From Streptomyces sclerotialus (GTDB lineage Bacteria > Actinomycetota > Actinomycetes > Streptomycetales > Streptomycetaceae): a stretch of DNA of 64,000 nt. Shown one piece after another: positions 32,851 to 42,008 of this stretch. Position 1 is the first letter of the stretch. Each line of letters opens with the position of its first letter. Position numbers and translations under genes: made by a program. Below the pieces are notes generated by a model. The model made no database searches, was not told the origin of the DNA, and saw only the letters and a program-made list of their open reading frames with translations. The DNA is taken from the NCBI GenBank assembly GCA_000719105.1, contig JODX01000001.1, forward strand, positions 186,001-250,000. The letters run 5' to 3'.

Positions 32851-34457
32851 AGGACGTCCTCCTCCGTCAGGGGATCCGGCTGCGGAACGGCGTCCGGCTC
32901 GCCCGGCGGACCGCCGTGGGTCCAGGGCGTCTCCTCCGGGTCGGGGAGCTTCGGCCCGCCGCGCTGGTCGTGCTCGAAGAGCGTGAAGCAGACGCGGTCG
33001 CCCTTCTCGGGGACCGAGCCGGGCTCCGGCTCCTTCCCGCGGCCCATCTTGTCGACGACACGCAGGACGACCAGGACACCTTCGCCCTCGTGGTCGTCCT
33101 CCTCGTACCCCACGAACTCGGCGGCCTGCGGCTTGCCGCCCAGCGAGCGGTACACCTTCGTGCGCTCGCCGAGGTGCGGCCGGTCCTCCGTGCGCACGGT
33201 GACGAGCGGGCGCGGACTCGGCCGCTTGCCCTCGCTGTACGCCATCGTCACATCCGTCACCTCGCCCGCGAAGGCCTCCCCGGCGAGGCGGCGGCCGGCC
33301 ATGACGAGCGGGTCGTCCAGGGCCTCGTGGGCGTCCAGCCGGGCCTGCTCGCGCTCGCGCGCGGCGAGCTTGTTCGCGGCGGTGACCGCGTCGTCGACGC
33401 GCGGCTGCGGCGGCTCACCGGCGGTGATCCGGTCCCGGTGGCCGGTGAACGACCAGCGGTCGCGGGTCCACCGGTCGGGCACATGGGCGCCCTCGGGCAG
33501 CGCGCGCAGCAGGTCGAGCCCGTGCCAGACGGCGTCCCAGGTGGGCCGGGTGCGGCTCTCCACGAGGTCGCGGATGCGCTGCTCGGCCGCGGTGAGGGCG
33601 CCGAACCGGTCGTCGGCCTCCAGCCCGTCCTCGGCGGCGGCGAGCGCGGTCCGCGCGCGGTCGTAGGCCTCGATCGCCGGGGCCAGCAGCTTGTTGTCGA
33701 AGGCGGGGTCGGTGGCGGGTCCGGCGGGCGGGCACAGCAACTGGCCGTCGGCGTCGCGGGCCAGCTCCGCACGGCGCGCGGCCTCGTCGCCCGGTTCGCC
33801 CCCGGGCGGGTCGATCCACGCGAGCAGCGCGCCCAGGTGCGCGTCCTCCACGCTCGACTGGCCGGTGGCCCAGTGGCGTGACAGCAGGTCGGTGAGGGCG
33901 AGCAGCAGGGCCGAGCCCGGTACCCGCGCGCGCTCCCCGAAGTGCGTGAACCACCGGCCGAGCAGCGGGACCCGGGGCGGCGCCGGATGGGGCGCCTCGG
34001 GATCCTGCTCGGCGGTGCGCCGGAAGCGCATGGAGCGCCCCAGCAGCCGTACGAAGTCGACACCCGCCCGGCTCGGCACGACGATCTGCGGGGCGTCCGC
34101 GCACAGGTCGACCTCGACCTTGACCCGCTTGCCGGTCTCCGGGTCGGTCTCGTTGCGCTCGGCGGCCTCCACGACGTCCGCGTACGCGTCCACGTACGGC
34201 AGCACGACGTCCGCGAGCTCGGCGAGGAACGCGAACCGCAGATCGCGGTCGCGCGGCTGCGGTACGACCAGCAGCCGGGGCGCGTGCCGGTCCGTGCCGA
34301 CGAGCGCCCCGAGCGGCGCACCGGCCTCACCGGCGGTCGTGAGCGGGACGAACACGAGCGGGCGCTCGGACAGATGCCGGTGGCGCACGGTGGCGGTGGG
34401 CCGCGCCCGGCCGCTGCTCACGGCCTCCAGCCGGGCGAGGGTGGTGATCAGTGACAC
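32847..34457 (-). CDS. Conserved protein of unknown function between nuclease and helicase genes
   Basis: A 536-residue protein without a recognised family. It opens with SLITTLARLEAVSSGRARPTATVRHRHLSERPLVFVPLT, has a central helical part (HLGALLAWIDPPGG, then repeated Arg/Ala/Glu-rich helices around residues 240-360) and a C-terminal beta-rich part (about residues 395-505: VTDVTMAYSEGKRPSPRPLV, VLVVLRVVDKMG, DRVCFTLFEHDQ) ending in a Pro/Asp/Glu tail. The GTG start follows GGAGGG and overlaps the nuclease stop by ten bases; its own stop overlaps the helicase start by four. The coupling implies equimolar production with the two enzymes, so I infer a structural or DNA-binding subunit. Confidence 0.8.
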   Translation of the reverse strand: MSLITTLARLEAVSSGRARPTATVRHRHLSERPLVFVPLTTAGEAGAPLGALVGTDRHAPRLLVVPQPRDRDLRFAFLAELADVVLPYVDAYADVVEAAERNETDPETGKRVKVEVDLCADAPQIVVPSRAGVDFVRLLGRSMRFRRTAEQDPEAPHPAPPRVPLLGRWFTHFGERARVPGSALLLALTDLLSRHWATGQSSVEDAHLGALLAWIDPPGGEPGDEAARRAELARDADGQLLCPPAGPATDPAFDNKLLAPAIEAYDRARTALAAAEDGLEADDRFGALTAAEQRIRDLVESRTRPTWDAVWHGLDLLRALPEGAHVPDRWTRDRWSFTGHRDRITAGEPPQPRVDDAVTAANKLAAREREQARLDAHEALDDPLVMAGRRLAGEAFAGEVTDVTMAYSEGKRPSPRPLVTVRTEDRPHLGERTKVYRSLGGKPQAAEFVGYEEDDHEGEGVLVVLRVVDKMGRGKEPEPGSVPEKGDRVCFTLFEHDQRGGPKLPDPEETPWTHGGPPGEPDAVPQPDPLTEEDVL

Positions 34458-35683
34458 GGGGCGCCCTCCGGGGCCGTGGCACCGGCCGCGGCGAATACGG
34501 CGGACGCGCCGTGCCCGGCGGCCGCCAGCGCCTCCGCCCGCAGCCGGGCCGCCCTGCGCAGCGCCGCCACCGCCGGGTCGTCCGGGTCCCCGGCCGTCCC
34601 GTGGGCCGCGGCCAGCACGTCGTCGACCGTCGTCAGACCCCCCAGCTCGGCCCGCGCCGACCGGCCGATCGAGGTGACGGCGCCCTCGGCGCGGGACCGG
34701 GCGCGGCAGTGGAAGGCCAGCTCGCAGGCGGCGAGGCACTCGGGGGCGTACGTCGCGGGAAGCAGCTCGACGGCGGCGGTGAGCTGCTCCGTGGGGAGGC
34801 CCGGGGCGAAACAGGTGCCCTCGGGGAGCGTGTCCGCGATCTCCTCGATGCGGGTGAGCCGGGTGAGCTGGCGGCGGGTGACCGCCCGCTGCTTGCGGAC
34901 GTCGACCACGGCGGCCGTCGGGAGGTTGCTGAAGTCCTTGGGGCACACCAGCAGCACCCGGTGACGGACCTGGGGCACCTGCTCGAGACGGGCGGCGACC
35001 TCCTCCAGCGCCAGCACGTACACCGCGGACTGCCGGGCCGCGGCGCCCACCTTCGCCGCGTCGGCCGAGCCGTCCAGCATCGGGAAGGACTTGATCTCGA
35101 CGACCGTCCACGTGCCGTCCGGGTGCACCACCACCGCGTCCGGCTCCAGGAACGCGGGGGAGCCGGCCACGTCGAGCGCGAGCATGGGGTGGTCGAGCAG
35201 CGTCCAGCCGCCGGTCTCCGTCGCCTCGCGCAGTGCCAGCGCCGTACGGGCGGCGCGGCCCTCGGGGCCGATCGCGGCGAGGTCGGGGACGGCCGCGCCG
35301 GACGGCGGCTCGGCGGACGGGTCCAGTCTCTCGTGCACCAGCCGCAGCAGCTCGGCGCCGCCGTCCGCCTTCACGCGCGCCTCGAAGGCGTTGCCCCGCA
35401 TGAAGGCGAACTGGGACTGGCCGAAGGCGGCGGGCGAGCCGAGCGCGTCCGCCAGCGCCGTCTTGTCCACGCCCGCCCCGTCGAGGAGCGCGCGCCGCCT
35501 GCAGCCGGGGTTGGCGGCGAGGGCCGCGAGGGCGCGGGCGTCCAGCGCCTTCGCCGGGACGTCGGGCCCCCGCAGGTCAGCGAGCCGGCGCCGGAGCGCC
35601 GGCACCGTCTCCCGCGTCCGCGGGGGCGGCACCCGGCTCGGCCGTGGACTCGCGCTGCTCGCGCTGCCGTGGAATTCGCTCAC
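34448..35683 (-). CDS. RecB/Cas4-like PD-(D/E)XK nuclease with an iron-sulfur-type cysteine set
   Basis: About 411 residues from the GTG I chose. The nuclease core has the early motif RGNAFEARV, then Asp182 (LEPDAVVV), Glu196-x-Lys198 (VVEIKSF) and Gln218-x3-Tyr222 (ARQSAVYVL), the full RecB-family signature. Cysteines at 61 (NPGCRRRALL) and 316, 320, 326 (ECLAACELAFHC) bracket the core as in Cas4, AddB and Dna2, where they hold a 4Fe-4S cluster. The start is uncertain (TTG 35713, GTG 35707 or GTG 35683). It overlaps the 3-prime end of the PAP2 gene by 107 bases; third-position GC is clearly higher in the nuclease frame there. Confidence 0.82.
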   Translation of the reverse strand: MSEFHGSASSASPRPSRVPPPRTRETVPALRRRLADLRGPDVPAKALDARALAALAANPGCRRRALLDGAGVDKTALADALGSPAAFGQSQFAFMRGNAFEARVKADGGAELLRLVHERLDPSAEPPSGAAVPDLAAIGPEGRAARTALALREATETGGWTLLDHPMLALDVAGSPAFLEPDAVVVHPDGTWTVVEIKSFPMLDGSADAAKVGAAARQSAVYVLALEEVAARLEQVPQVRHRVLLVCPKDFSNLPTAAVVDVRKQRAVTRRQLTRLTRIEEIADTLPEGTCFAPGLPTEQLTAAVELLPATYAPECLAACELAFHCRARSRAEGAVTSIGRSARAELGGLTTVDDVLAAAHGTAGDPDDPAVAALRRAARLRAEALAAAGHGASAVFAAAGATAPEGAPCH

Positions 35684-36560
35684 CCGCGGAAGTCTGGCAT
35701 CCGCCACTGACAATCGGGGACGGTGCGCCCGGCGAGGCGCTGGGGCCGGGAGTGCCCCGGCCGCCGGAGAGCCCCGCGGACCAGGTGCGCAGTGATGTCC
35801 AGCACCGGTCCGAGAGCCGCATCACCAGCGGCGTCAGCAGCAGCCCGGCGCCCATCACGGCGGCGCCCGCCAGCGCGTCGAGGAAGTAGTGGTTCGCGGT
35901 GCCCATCACGACGACCGTGGTGACCAGCGGGTAGGCGACGCCCGCGATCCGGGCGGCGCGCGTGCCGCCGTACCGCCACAGGACCACCCCGCACCACAGC
36001 GCCCAGCCGACGTGCAGGCTGGGCATCGCCGCGTACTGGTTCGTCATGCCGCCCAGGCCGCGCGGGGCGCTGGCCTCACCGGCCCACCAGCCGTACGCGC
36101 TGTAGTGGGCCATCGTGTCCACGAAGCCGTGGCTCGCGTGCAGCAGCCGCGGCGGACAGGTCGGCAGCAGGGTGAAGCCGGCCAGGCCGATGAGGGTGGA
36201 CGTCATCAGCCAGGTGCGGGCCGCCCGGTACAGGCGGGCGCGGTACCGGAAGAGCCACACCAGGAGCACGGGCGTGACCAGGTAGTGCAGGGACGCGTAC
36301 CAGAAGTCGGCGGGTATCCCGAGCCAGGGCTCCCGGGTGAACAGGCGGTTGAGCGGGTGCTCGGCGTTGAGTCCCAGCGCCTGCTCCAGGCGCAGTATGG
36401 AGAGGCCGTTCTCCACGGCCCCGGCGACATCGCCGCGGACGAGCAGCCGGCCCGCCGAGTACAGCCCGTACACCACCAGGATCAGCGGCAGCTCGGTCCA
36501 CCAGCGCGGCCGGGACGCGGATGCCGCCGCCCCGGTGCGCGACGTGTCGGTCCCCGGCAT
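35577..36560 (-). CDS. PAP2 family phosphatase, integral membrane
   Basis: A 327-residue membrane protein with about six helices. The PAP2 active site is spread over the two typical motifs: [15 protein letters not shown] (PSLH, acid-base His) and [14 protein letters not shown] (His nucleophile in the NH-x4-D motif). Arg/Lys motif 1 is not clear. It resembles inositol phosphorylceramide synthase-like or lipid phosphate phosphatases. The ATG follows GGAGGG. The last 35 codons overlap the nuclease gene and show poor third-position GC, so the tail is probably a read-on to the next stop rather than conserved protein. Confidence 0.88.
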   Translation of the reverse strand: MPGTDTSRTGAAASASRPRWWTELPLILVVYGLYSAGRLLVRGDVAGAVENGLSILRLEQALGLNAEHPLNRLFTREPWLGIPADFWYASLHYLVTPVLLVWLFRYRARLYRAARTWLMTSTLIGLAGFTLLPTCPPRLLHASHGFVDTMAHYSAYGWWAGEASAPRGLGGMTNQYAAMPSLHVGWALWCGVVLWRYGGTRAARIAGVAYPLVTTVVVMGTANHYFLDALAGAAVMGAGLLLTPLVMRLSDRCWTSLRTWSAGLSGGRGTPGPSASPGAPSPIVSGGCQTSAGERIPRQREQRESTAEPGAAPADAGDGAGAPAPAR

Positions 36561-36807
36561 CCGGTCGCCCTCCAACCCTCTGCATTCATGGCCCGTGGCC
36601 ACGGCATGCGTCCGGTGGCACGTCCCGTTCTCCTACGGTGTCCCTGAGCCCCTTCCGGGGCGTTTCGCGTCCCCTCGGTCCCCTCCCGGCGGCCTCGGTT
36701 GTCCTAGACGCAGAGATCGCCCCTCGGGTTGCCCGGTGCAAGCGTGCGCGATGATGGCAGGGTCCGTCTCACGATTTACCGCTTATCCCGAAAGGCTCCT
36801 GAGTCAC

Positions 36808-37404
36808 ATGGCACCGCGCATCCTGCTGGCCCGGCACGGTCAGACCGAGTGGTCCCTGCTCGGAAGGCACACCGGCAGGACCGACATCCCGCTGCTGGAC
36901 GAGGGGCGGCGCGGCGCGAAACTGCTCGGCGAGCGCCTGCACCGGGCGCCCCTGGACGGACTGCCCGGTGTCGAGGTCCGCACGAGCCCCCTGTCGCGCG
37001 CGCGGGAGACGTGCGAGATCGCCGGGTTCGGCGACCGCGCCACACCCTGGGACGCGCTCATGGAGGTCGACTACGGCGCGTACGAGGGCCTGACGCCCCA
37101 GGAGATCCAGGACATCCGGCCGGGCTGGCTCATGTGGCGCGACGGCGTCCCGGAGGGCGAGACGCTGGAGCAGCTCGCCGCGCGCGCGGACGAGGTCGTC
37201 GACTGGGCCCGCTCCGCCGACCGCGATGTGCTGGTCTTCGCCCACGGCCACATCCTGCGGTCCATAGCCGCCCGCTGGCTCGGGTTCGGTGTCGACTTCG
37301 CCGCCCGCGTCCGCCTCAACCCGACCTCGCTGTCCGTGCTCGGGTGGGCCTACGGGGAGCCCGCCGTCGAGTCCTGGAACGACACCGGGCACCTGAGCCT
37401 GTAG
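36808..37404 (+). CDS. Histidine phosphatase (phosphoglycerate mutase-like) family protein
   Basis: A 198-residue protein. The phosphate pocket has LARHGQTEW with the nucleophilic His at about residue 10, Arg in SPLSRARET, Glu in [10 protein letters not shown] and the second His in [12 protein letters not shown]. The size and EGLT segment fit bacterial phosphatases of the cobC/GpmB type rather than glycolytic mutase. It converges on the TPR regulator gene with a gap of 23 bases. Substrate unknown. Confidence 0.92.
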   Translation: MAPRILLARHGQTEWSLLGRHTGRTDIPLLDEGRRGAKLLGERLHRAPLDGLPGVEVRTSPLSRARETCEIAGFGDRATPWDALMEVDYGAYEGLTPQEIQDIRPGWLMWRDGVPEGETLEQLAARADEVVDWARSADRDVLVFAHGHILRSIAARWLGFGVDFAARVRLNPTSLSVLGWAYGEPAVESWNDTGHLSL

Positions 37405-37427
37405 GCGCGGGCCCGGAGCGGACACCC

Positions 37428-38861
37428 TCAGGCGGGGCGGGGCAGCGAGGCGTGCCGTTCGAGGAACGTCGACACCCCGGACGCCCGGCGGTGCGGCAGC
37501 AGCACCCGCGCCGTGCCCGCCAGCATCGTCTGGATCCGGGAGGACTGCACCTCGTTCAGCAGGTCCAGCACCTCCATCCCGGCGGCGGCGGCCTCGTCGG
37601 GGCGCCCCCCGCGCGCGAGGTCGTCGGCCAGTTCGGCCTTGTAGAGGGCGATGTTGCGGAGGAAGTGCGGGTCCTGCAGGCGGGCGGCCTGCCGGGCGTG
37701 CCGGGCCGCGCGCGGCCAGTCGCCCAGCATGGACCAGCACTGCGCCTCCAGGCCCTCCAGCTCCGCCTCCCCGTAGAAGTTCATCCACTCCGGGTCGATC
37801 TCCGCGGGCCCGCGCTCGTACAGGGCCTGTGCGCGGGCCAGTGCCTGCTCGCAGCCCGCGCGGTCGGCGAGCCCCGCCCAGCCGCCCGCCTCCCGCAGCG
37901 CGAGCAGCGACATCAGCCGCGCCGAGCCCAGCGGCCGGGCCGCGCGCTGGGCCGCCTGCGCCGTCCGTACCGCCTCGCGCGGCCGGCCCGCGTCGCGCGC
38001 GAGGAACGCCGTGTTGCAGAACGCGTGCGCCTCCAGCGCCGCGTCACCGGCCATCCGGGCCGTCGCGAGCGCCTCCGCGTAATGCGAGCGCGCGTCGTCG
38101 AACCGCCCCGAGTCGTGTGCCAGCCACCCCACCGAGATGGCGAGCTCCCCCGCGCCCGAGTACAGCCGGTCGGACGCCGACTGCCGGGTCGTCCCCGCGT
38201 CCAGCAGCGCGTACGCCGTGCGCAGTGGTGTCGCCGCCCTGCGATAGAGCCCGTCCGCCCCGTGCCGGTCGTCGAGCAGCCGGATCCTGCGGACGGCCTC
38301 TTCGAGCATTCCCGCCTCCGACATGCCCGGCCGGTGGCCGGGCTGTCCCACCGCTTCCGCGGTTCCGCCGAGCGGGAGGGGGCTCAGCGAGACGGCCGCC
38401 ATCGTGGCGGTACCGCCGGTCATGAATGCGCGACGCCGCACGTCGCTCTCCTCGTGGTTCTCGTACCTGTGGTGCGTGTCGTGCGACTCGCACGGCAGCT
38501 CCGGCTCCTCCGGAGCGTGCGAGTGGTTCTCGGCGGCGGAGAAGGACATCTCCTCGAGGGCGCGCGCCCCCCGTCCCCGCACGGCCGAGCGGGGGACGAA
38601 CCCCAGGTCGGTCAGTGTCCGCCCGGGGAACATGTGCAGGAACACTCGTTCGTAGGCGTAGTTGGGGCAGCGGATCTCGCCCGACTCGACCCGTCCGATG
38701 TACCGCGCGTCGCAGCTGACCCGCTCACCGATCTCCCGCGCGGCCCGCCGCACCGCCGCGGCGAACTCGGCCGGTGACCGCTGGCCGCGCAACTTCCGGA
38801 AGGCGTGGTTCGGCCGTGGCGGTGGCGGGGACTGCGGCGGAGTCACCGATGACGACGCCAT
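37428..38861 (-). CDS. NsdA-like regulator with HTH and TPR regions
   Basis: A 477-residue protein. The N-terminal part holds an Xre-type helix-turn-helix (about residues 30-75, EIGERVSCDARYIGRVESGEIRCP). A segment around residue 146 (VRRRAFMTGGTATMAAVSLSPLPLGG) looks like a twin-arginine signal or a hydrophobic hinge. The C-terminal 300 residues are Ala-rich helical repeats of the TPR type. This layout is that of NsdA, a Streptomyces protein that represses antibiotic production and sporulation. It is a paralogue-level match, not proof of NsdA. The ATG has GAGAGGG upstream; an inverted repeat lies at 38993-39008. Confidence 0.8.
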   Translation of the reverse strand: MASSSVTPPQSPPPPRPNHAFRKLRGQRSPAEFAAAVRRAAREIGERVSCDARYIGRVESGEIRCPNYAYERVFLHMFPGRTLTDLGFVPRSAVRGRGARALEEMSFSAAENHSHAPEEPELPCESHDTHHRYENHEESDVRRRAFMTGGTATMAAVSLSPLPLGGTAEAVGQPGHRPGMSEAGMLEEAVRRIRLLDDRHGADGLYRRAATPLRTAYALLDAGTTRQSASDRLYSGAGELAISVGWLAHDSGRFDDARSHYAEALATARMAGDAALEAHAFCNTAFLARDAGRPREAVRTAQAAQRAARPLGSARLMSLLALREAGGWAGLADRAGCEQALARAQALYERGPAEIDPEWMNFYGEAELEGLEAQCWSMLGDWPRAARHARQAARLQDPHFLRNIALYKAELADDLARGGRPDEAAAAGMEVLDLLNEVQSSRIQTMLAGTARVLLPHRRASGVSTFLERHASLPRPA

Positions 38862-39166
38862 GGGCGGGGCCCTCTCTCGCGTGCCGTGGAACCGGGCCGG
38901 ACACGTGGGTGGTTTTGTCCGTGTGGCGCACGGCTCGTTCCCTGTGTCCGGCGAGGCAAGAACGTACCCGTCCCGTCGGCGCGGTCACGCAAGGTTTGGC
39001 TACAAACCGGATATCTCATCCACGATCTGCCATGAACTGCCATCCTGTCCCGTGAGGTCCCGCCGTAGCCGTTGACGTCCGGGTGCGTTGGGCAGGATGC
39101 ACCGGGATCCGTCCGGAATCCCGGTCGCCGCTCGCCGGACAGAGGGGATTCTTGGTGGAGGCCGCG
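38862..39166. promoter_or_regulatory. Divergent promoter region with an inverted repeat
   Basis: No gene seen in 305 bases between divergent genes. It holds GGTTTG-4-CAAACC at 38993-39008 next to the palindrome GATATC. Confidence 0.4.
38993..39008. promoter_or_regulatory. Candidate operator, inverted repeat GGTTTG-4-CAAACC
   Basis: A perfect 6-base inverted repeat with a 4-base spacer, about 130 bases upstream of the NsdA-like gene and 160 upstream of the divergent gene. Confidence 0.35.
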
Positions 39167-39625
39167 ATGAAGAGCATCGAACCGTTTGTGCCGGCTCCCT
39201 GCGCGTCCACGACGACCGCATGCCACCGGCCGACCCTCGAGTGCAGCCCGTCGCCCGCACAGCGGGCCTCCGCCTGCGACCTGGTGACGGTCCCGGCCCG
39301 GCAGGGGCTGGAGGCGGTCGACATCCTGCGCCGCGGCGCCGTCGACGCCGGCGGCCCCGACCCGCTCGCCGTGGGCCCCGTCCTGCACGACGACGGCTGC
39401 GGCACCCTCGGCTTCCTCGTCCCGCCCGGTACCGCCGACGCGTGGGACGTCCCCGGCAGCTCCTGCGTCCACTCCGACGGCCGCGGCACGGTCCTCGTCC
39501 CCCAGGAGGGGGCCGACTGGCTGCTCCCGCCCGGCGAGGCCGTGCCCGCCACCGATCCGGCCGTTCTGCGGGCCGCCCTCGACGAGGCGGCGCGGCTGAT
39601 CCGGGCGGCGGACGACTGCCGGTAG
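39167..39625 (+). CDS. Conserved hypothetical protein
   Basis: A 152-residue soluble protein starting after GGAGG at six bases. It contains MKSIEPFVPAPCASTTTACH, DGCGTLGFLVPPGTADAW, GRGTVLVPQEGADWLLPPG and a C-terminal Ala-rich helix. The Leu/Val and Gly pattern resembles short Streptomyces proteins annotated only as hypothetical. No motif suggests catalysis. It is followed by the methyltransferase-like gene after 65 bases on the same strand. Confidence 0.75.
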   Translation: MKSIEPFVPAPCASTTTACHRPTLECSPSPAQRASACDLVTVPARQGLEAVDILRRGAVDAGGPDPLAVGPVLHDDGCGTLGFLVPPGTADAWDVPGSSCVHSDGRGTVLVPQEGADWLLPPGEAVPATDPAVLRAALDEAARLIRAADDCR

Positions 39626-39690
39626 GCGCCGCTCCCGGCCCGGCGGACCACGGCGGAGCGTCTCCCGCACCCGACCCGGATAATGGCGGG

Positions 39691-40560
39691 ATGGGCAGGT
39701 CACGCAAGGCACGGCGGGGACAGGCGGCCGCGGAGGCGGTCGTCGAGGAGGTCGACGGAGGGCTCGCCGAGCTGGTACCCGACCGGGACCGGGCGCGCGC
39801 CTGGACCCTCCTGCTCGACGGCGCCCCGCAGTCGCACGTCGACCTCGACGACCCGGCGTACCTGTCCTTCGAGTACCAGCGCCGCCTCGGCCACGTCATC
39901 GACCTCGTCGCCCCGCCCGGCAGGCCGGTGCACGCCGTGCACCTCGGCGGCGGCGCCTTCACCCTCGCCCGGTACGTCGCCGCCACCCGCCCCCGCTCCA
40001 CCCAGCAGGTCGTCGAACGCGACGCCGCCCTCGTACAGCTCGTCCGCCGCGAACTGCCGCTGGACCCGAACGCCCGCATACGGGTGCGGGCGGCCGACGC
40101 CCGCGAAGGGCTCGCCAAGGTGCCCGACGGCTGGGCCGACCTGGTCCTCACCGATGTGTTCAGCGGGGCGCGCACACCGGCGCACCTGACGTCGGCGGAG
40201 TTCCTCACCGGCATACGGCGCGTCCTGAAACCCGGCGGCGCCTACGCGGCCAACGTCGCCGACGGCCCGCCGCTCGCCCACCTGCGCGGCCAGATAGCCA
40301 CCGCCGCGGCCGTCTTCCCCGAACTGGCGCTGATCGCCGACCCGGCCGTGCTGCGCGGCAAGCGCTTCGGCAACGCCGTCCTCGTCGGCTCCGCCGCACC
40401 GCTGCCGATCGCCGAGCTCACCCGCCGGTCCGCCTCCGACCCGCACACCGCGCGCGTGGAACACGGCAAGGCCCTCACCGACTTCACGGGCGGTGCGGTA
40501 CCGGTGACGGACGCGGCCGCGGTGGCGTCACCGGCACCGCCGCCGTCCGTCTTCCGCTGA
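39691..40560 (+). CDS. Spermidine synthase-like / methyltransferase-fold protein
   Basis: A 289-residue protein with the Rossmann-like fold of spermidine synthases: DDPAYLSFEYQRRLGHVID, the glycine motif AVHLGGGAFTLARYVA, the acidic VVERDAALVQLVRRE, VRAADAREGL and DLVLTDVFSGARTPAHLTS. The canonical catalytic Asp of spermidine synthase appears as the D in LTDVFSG. Many actinobacterial proteins of this kind have no proven polyamine activity. The C-terminus is Ala/Pro-rich. Start ATG 39691. Confidence 0.85.
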   Translation: MGRSRKARRGQAAAEAVVEEVDGGLAELVPDRDRARAWTLLLDGAPQSHVDLDDPAYLSFEYQRRLGHVIDLVAPPGRPVHAVHLGGGAFTLARYVAATRPRSTQQVVERDAALVQLVRRELPLDPNARIRVRAADAREGLAKVPDGWADLVLTDVFSGARTPAHLTSAEFLTGIRRVLKPGGAYAANVADGPPLAHLRGQIATAAAVFPELALIADPAVLRGKRFGNAVLVGSAAPLPIAELTRRSASDPHTARVEHGKALTDFTGGAVPVTDAAAVASPAPPPSVFR

Positions 40561-40624
40561 CGACGGTCCCGAACGTGCTCCCGAACCCGGTCCCGGTGCC
40601 GGTCCTGCGGGCCACGGCCCGCTC

Positions 40625-41194
40625 TCAGTAGTCGTCGATCTCCACCCGCGGTGCCGTGTCGTGCCAGGTGCAGAACACCGACACCCGGTCCGCGCCCGAG
40701 GAGAACTGCACCCGGATCCACGTCTCCGTCTTCCACACCTGCATCGACCAGCCGGTCGCCGGCGTCGCGGAGACGAGGGTCGCGTACGTCCCGCCGAGCG
40801 AGAAGACCACCCGGCCGCCCTCGGTGTCGTAGCCCTTGACGTCGCCGGAGGCGGTCGGAGCGGGTGCGGGGGCGGGCTTCCCGGACGCGGGCGGGGACGA
40901 GGACGAGGGCGGGGCGGGGGACGGCGTGGCGGGCCGGCTCGACGGCGGCGTGCTCGTGGGCTCCCGGGCGGGCTCCTCCGTACTGCGCGAGGGTGCCGGA
41001 CTGGCCGTCGCGGAACCCAGTTCGCCCACGCCCTGGACCGCCGCGTCGCCCCCCGTGATGGGCAGGGCGCGCGGCGGATCGTACGCGGTGCCGGCCATCA
41101 CCGTGTGGACGCCCCACCACGACAGTGTGACCGCCGCGCCCGTGGCGAGCAGCCAGGCCAGTACGTGTACGAATCCTCTGCGCATCGCGGCCAT
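40625..41194 (-). CDS. Membrane-anchored Ser/Pro-rich protein
   Basis: A 189-residue protein with one N-terminal helix (FVHVLAWLLATGAAVTLSWWGVHTVM), a Pro/Ser/Ala/Thr-rich linker of about 60 residues and a C-terminal domain of about 75 residues (VKGYDTEGGRVVFSLGGTYATLV, WSMQVWKTETWIRVQFSSG, FCTWHDTAPRVEIDDY) that should be outside the cell. Not recognised. It is divergent from the two-component regulator gene (110-base gap), so it could be controlled by that system or act as its sensor partner; this is only positional. Confidence 0.8.
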   Translation of the reverse strand: MAAMRRGFVHVLAWLLATGAAVTLSWWGVHTVMAGTAYDPPRALPITGGDAAVQGVGELGSATASPAPSRSTEEPAREPTSTPPSSRPATPSPAPPSSSSPPASGKPAPAPAPTASGDVKGYDTEGGRVVFSLGGTYATLVSATPATGWSMQVWKTETWIRVQFSSGADRVSVFCTWHDTAPRVEIDDY

Positions 41195-41303
41195 ACTGCA
41201 CCACGAGTCACAGGAGTGGTCTCCGCCCCCACCCGCTGTCCGAGGTGCGGAAGTTGTCCACAGGCTCCGGCCGGTATCGCCCGTATGGCGTACGGTGCCG
41301 CCC

Positions 41304-42008
41304 ATGGCAAGTGTGCTCGTGGTCGAGGACGACCAGTTCGTACGCTCGGCGCTCATCCGGCAACTGACCGACGCCTCGCACACCGTGCGCAGTGTCGGCA
41401 CGGCCCTGGAGGCGCTGCGCGAGGTCGCCCACTTCTCCTTCGACGTGGTCGTCCTCGACCTCGGGCTGCCCGATCTCGACGGGTCCGAGGCGCTGAAGAT
41501 GCTGCGCGGGATCACCGACGTCCCGGTGATCGTCGCCACCGCGCGGGACGACGAGACGGAGATCGTCCGGCTGCTCAACGCGGGCGCGGACGACTACCTG
41601 ACCAAGCCGTTCTCGGTCGAGCACCTGTCCGCGCGCATGACCGCCGTGCTGCGCAGGGCCCGGGCGGGCGGCGGCGAGGTGCCCCCGTCGACGGTCATAC
41701 GGGTCGGGGGGCTCGCGATAGACCCGCTGCGCCGCGAGGCCGAACTGAACGGTGCGCGGCTGGACCTAACCCGGCGGGAGTTCGACCTGCTCGCCTTCCT
41801 CGCCGGGCGGCCCGGCGTCGTCGTCCCGCGCAGGGAGCTGCTCGCAGAGGTGTGGCGGCAGTCGTACGGGGACGACCAGACCATCGACGTCCATCTGTCG
41901 TGGCTGCGGCGGAAGCTGGGCGAGACGGCGGCGCGGCCCCGCTATCTGCACACCCTGCGGGGCGTCGGCGTGAAGCTGGAACCGCCGAGAGCGGAGCCGC
42001 TGCCATGA
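41304..42008 (+). CDS. OmpR/PhoB-family response regulator
   Basis: A 234-residue regulator. The receiver has the acidic pair EDD at 8-10, phosphoacceptor Asp52 (VVVLDLGLPDLDG), Thr in VIVATARDD and Lys in YLTKPF. The C-terminal winged helix (ELNGARLDLTRREFDLLAFLAGRPG to LSWLRRKLGE) places it with OmpR/PhoB proteins. Its stop overlaps the histidine kinase start by four bases (ATGA). A direct repeat with 11-base period after the kinase gene is a candidate target. Confidence 0.94.
   Translation: MASVLVVEDDQFVRSALIRQLTDASHTVRSVGTALEALREVAHFSFDVVVLDLGLPDLDGSEALKMLRGITDVPVIVATARDDETEIVRLLNAGADDYLTKPFSVEHLSARMTAVLRRARAGGGEVPPSTVIRVGGLAIDPLRREAELNGARLDLTRREFDLLAFLAGRPGVVVPRRELLAEVWRQSYGDDQTIDVHLSWLRRKLGETAARPRYLHTLRGVGVKLEPPRAEPLP

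Noticed and set aside
30664..33666. Plus-strand open frame of 1000 codons over the helicase region
   Set aside because: Antisense to the motif-rich helicase and the middle gene.
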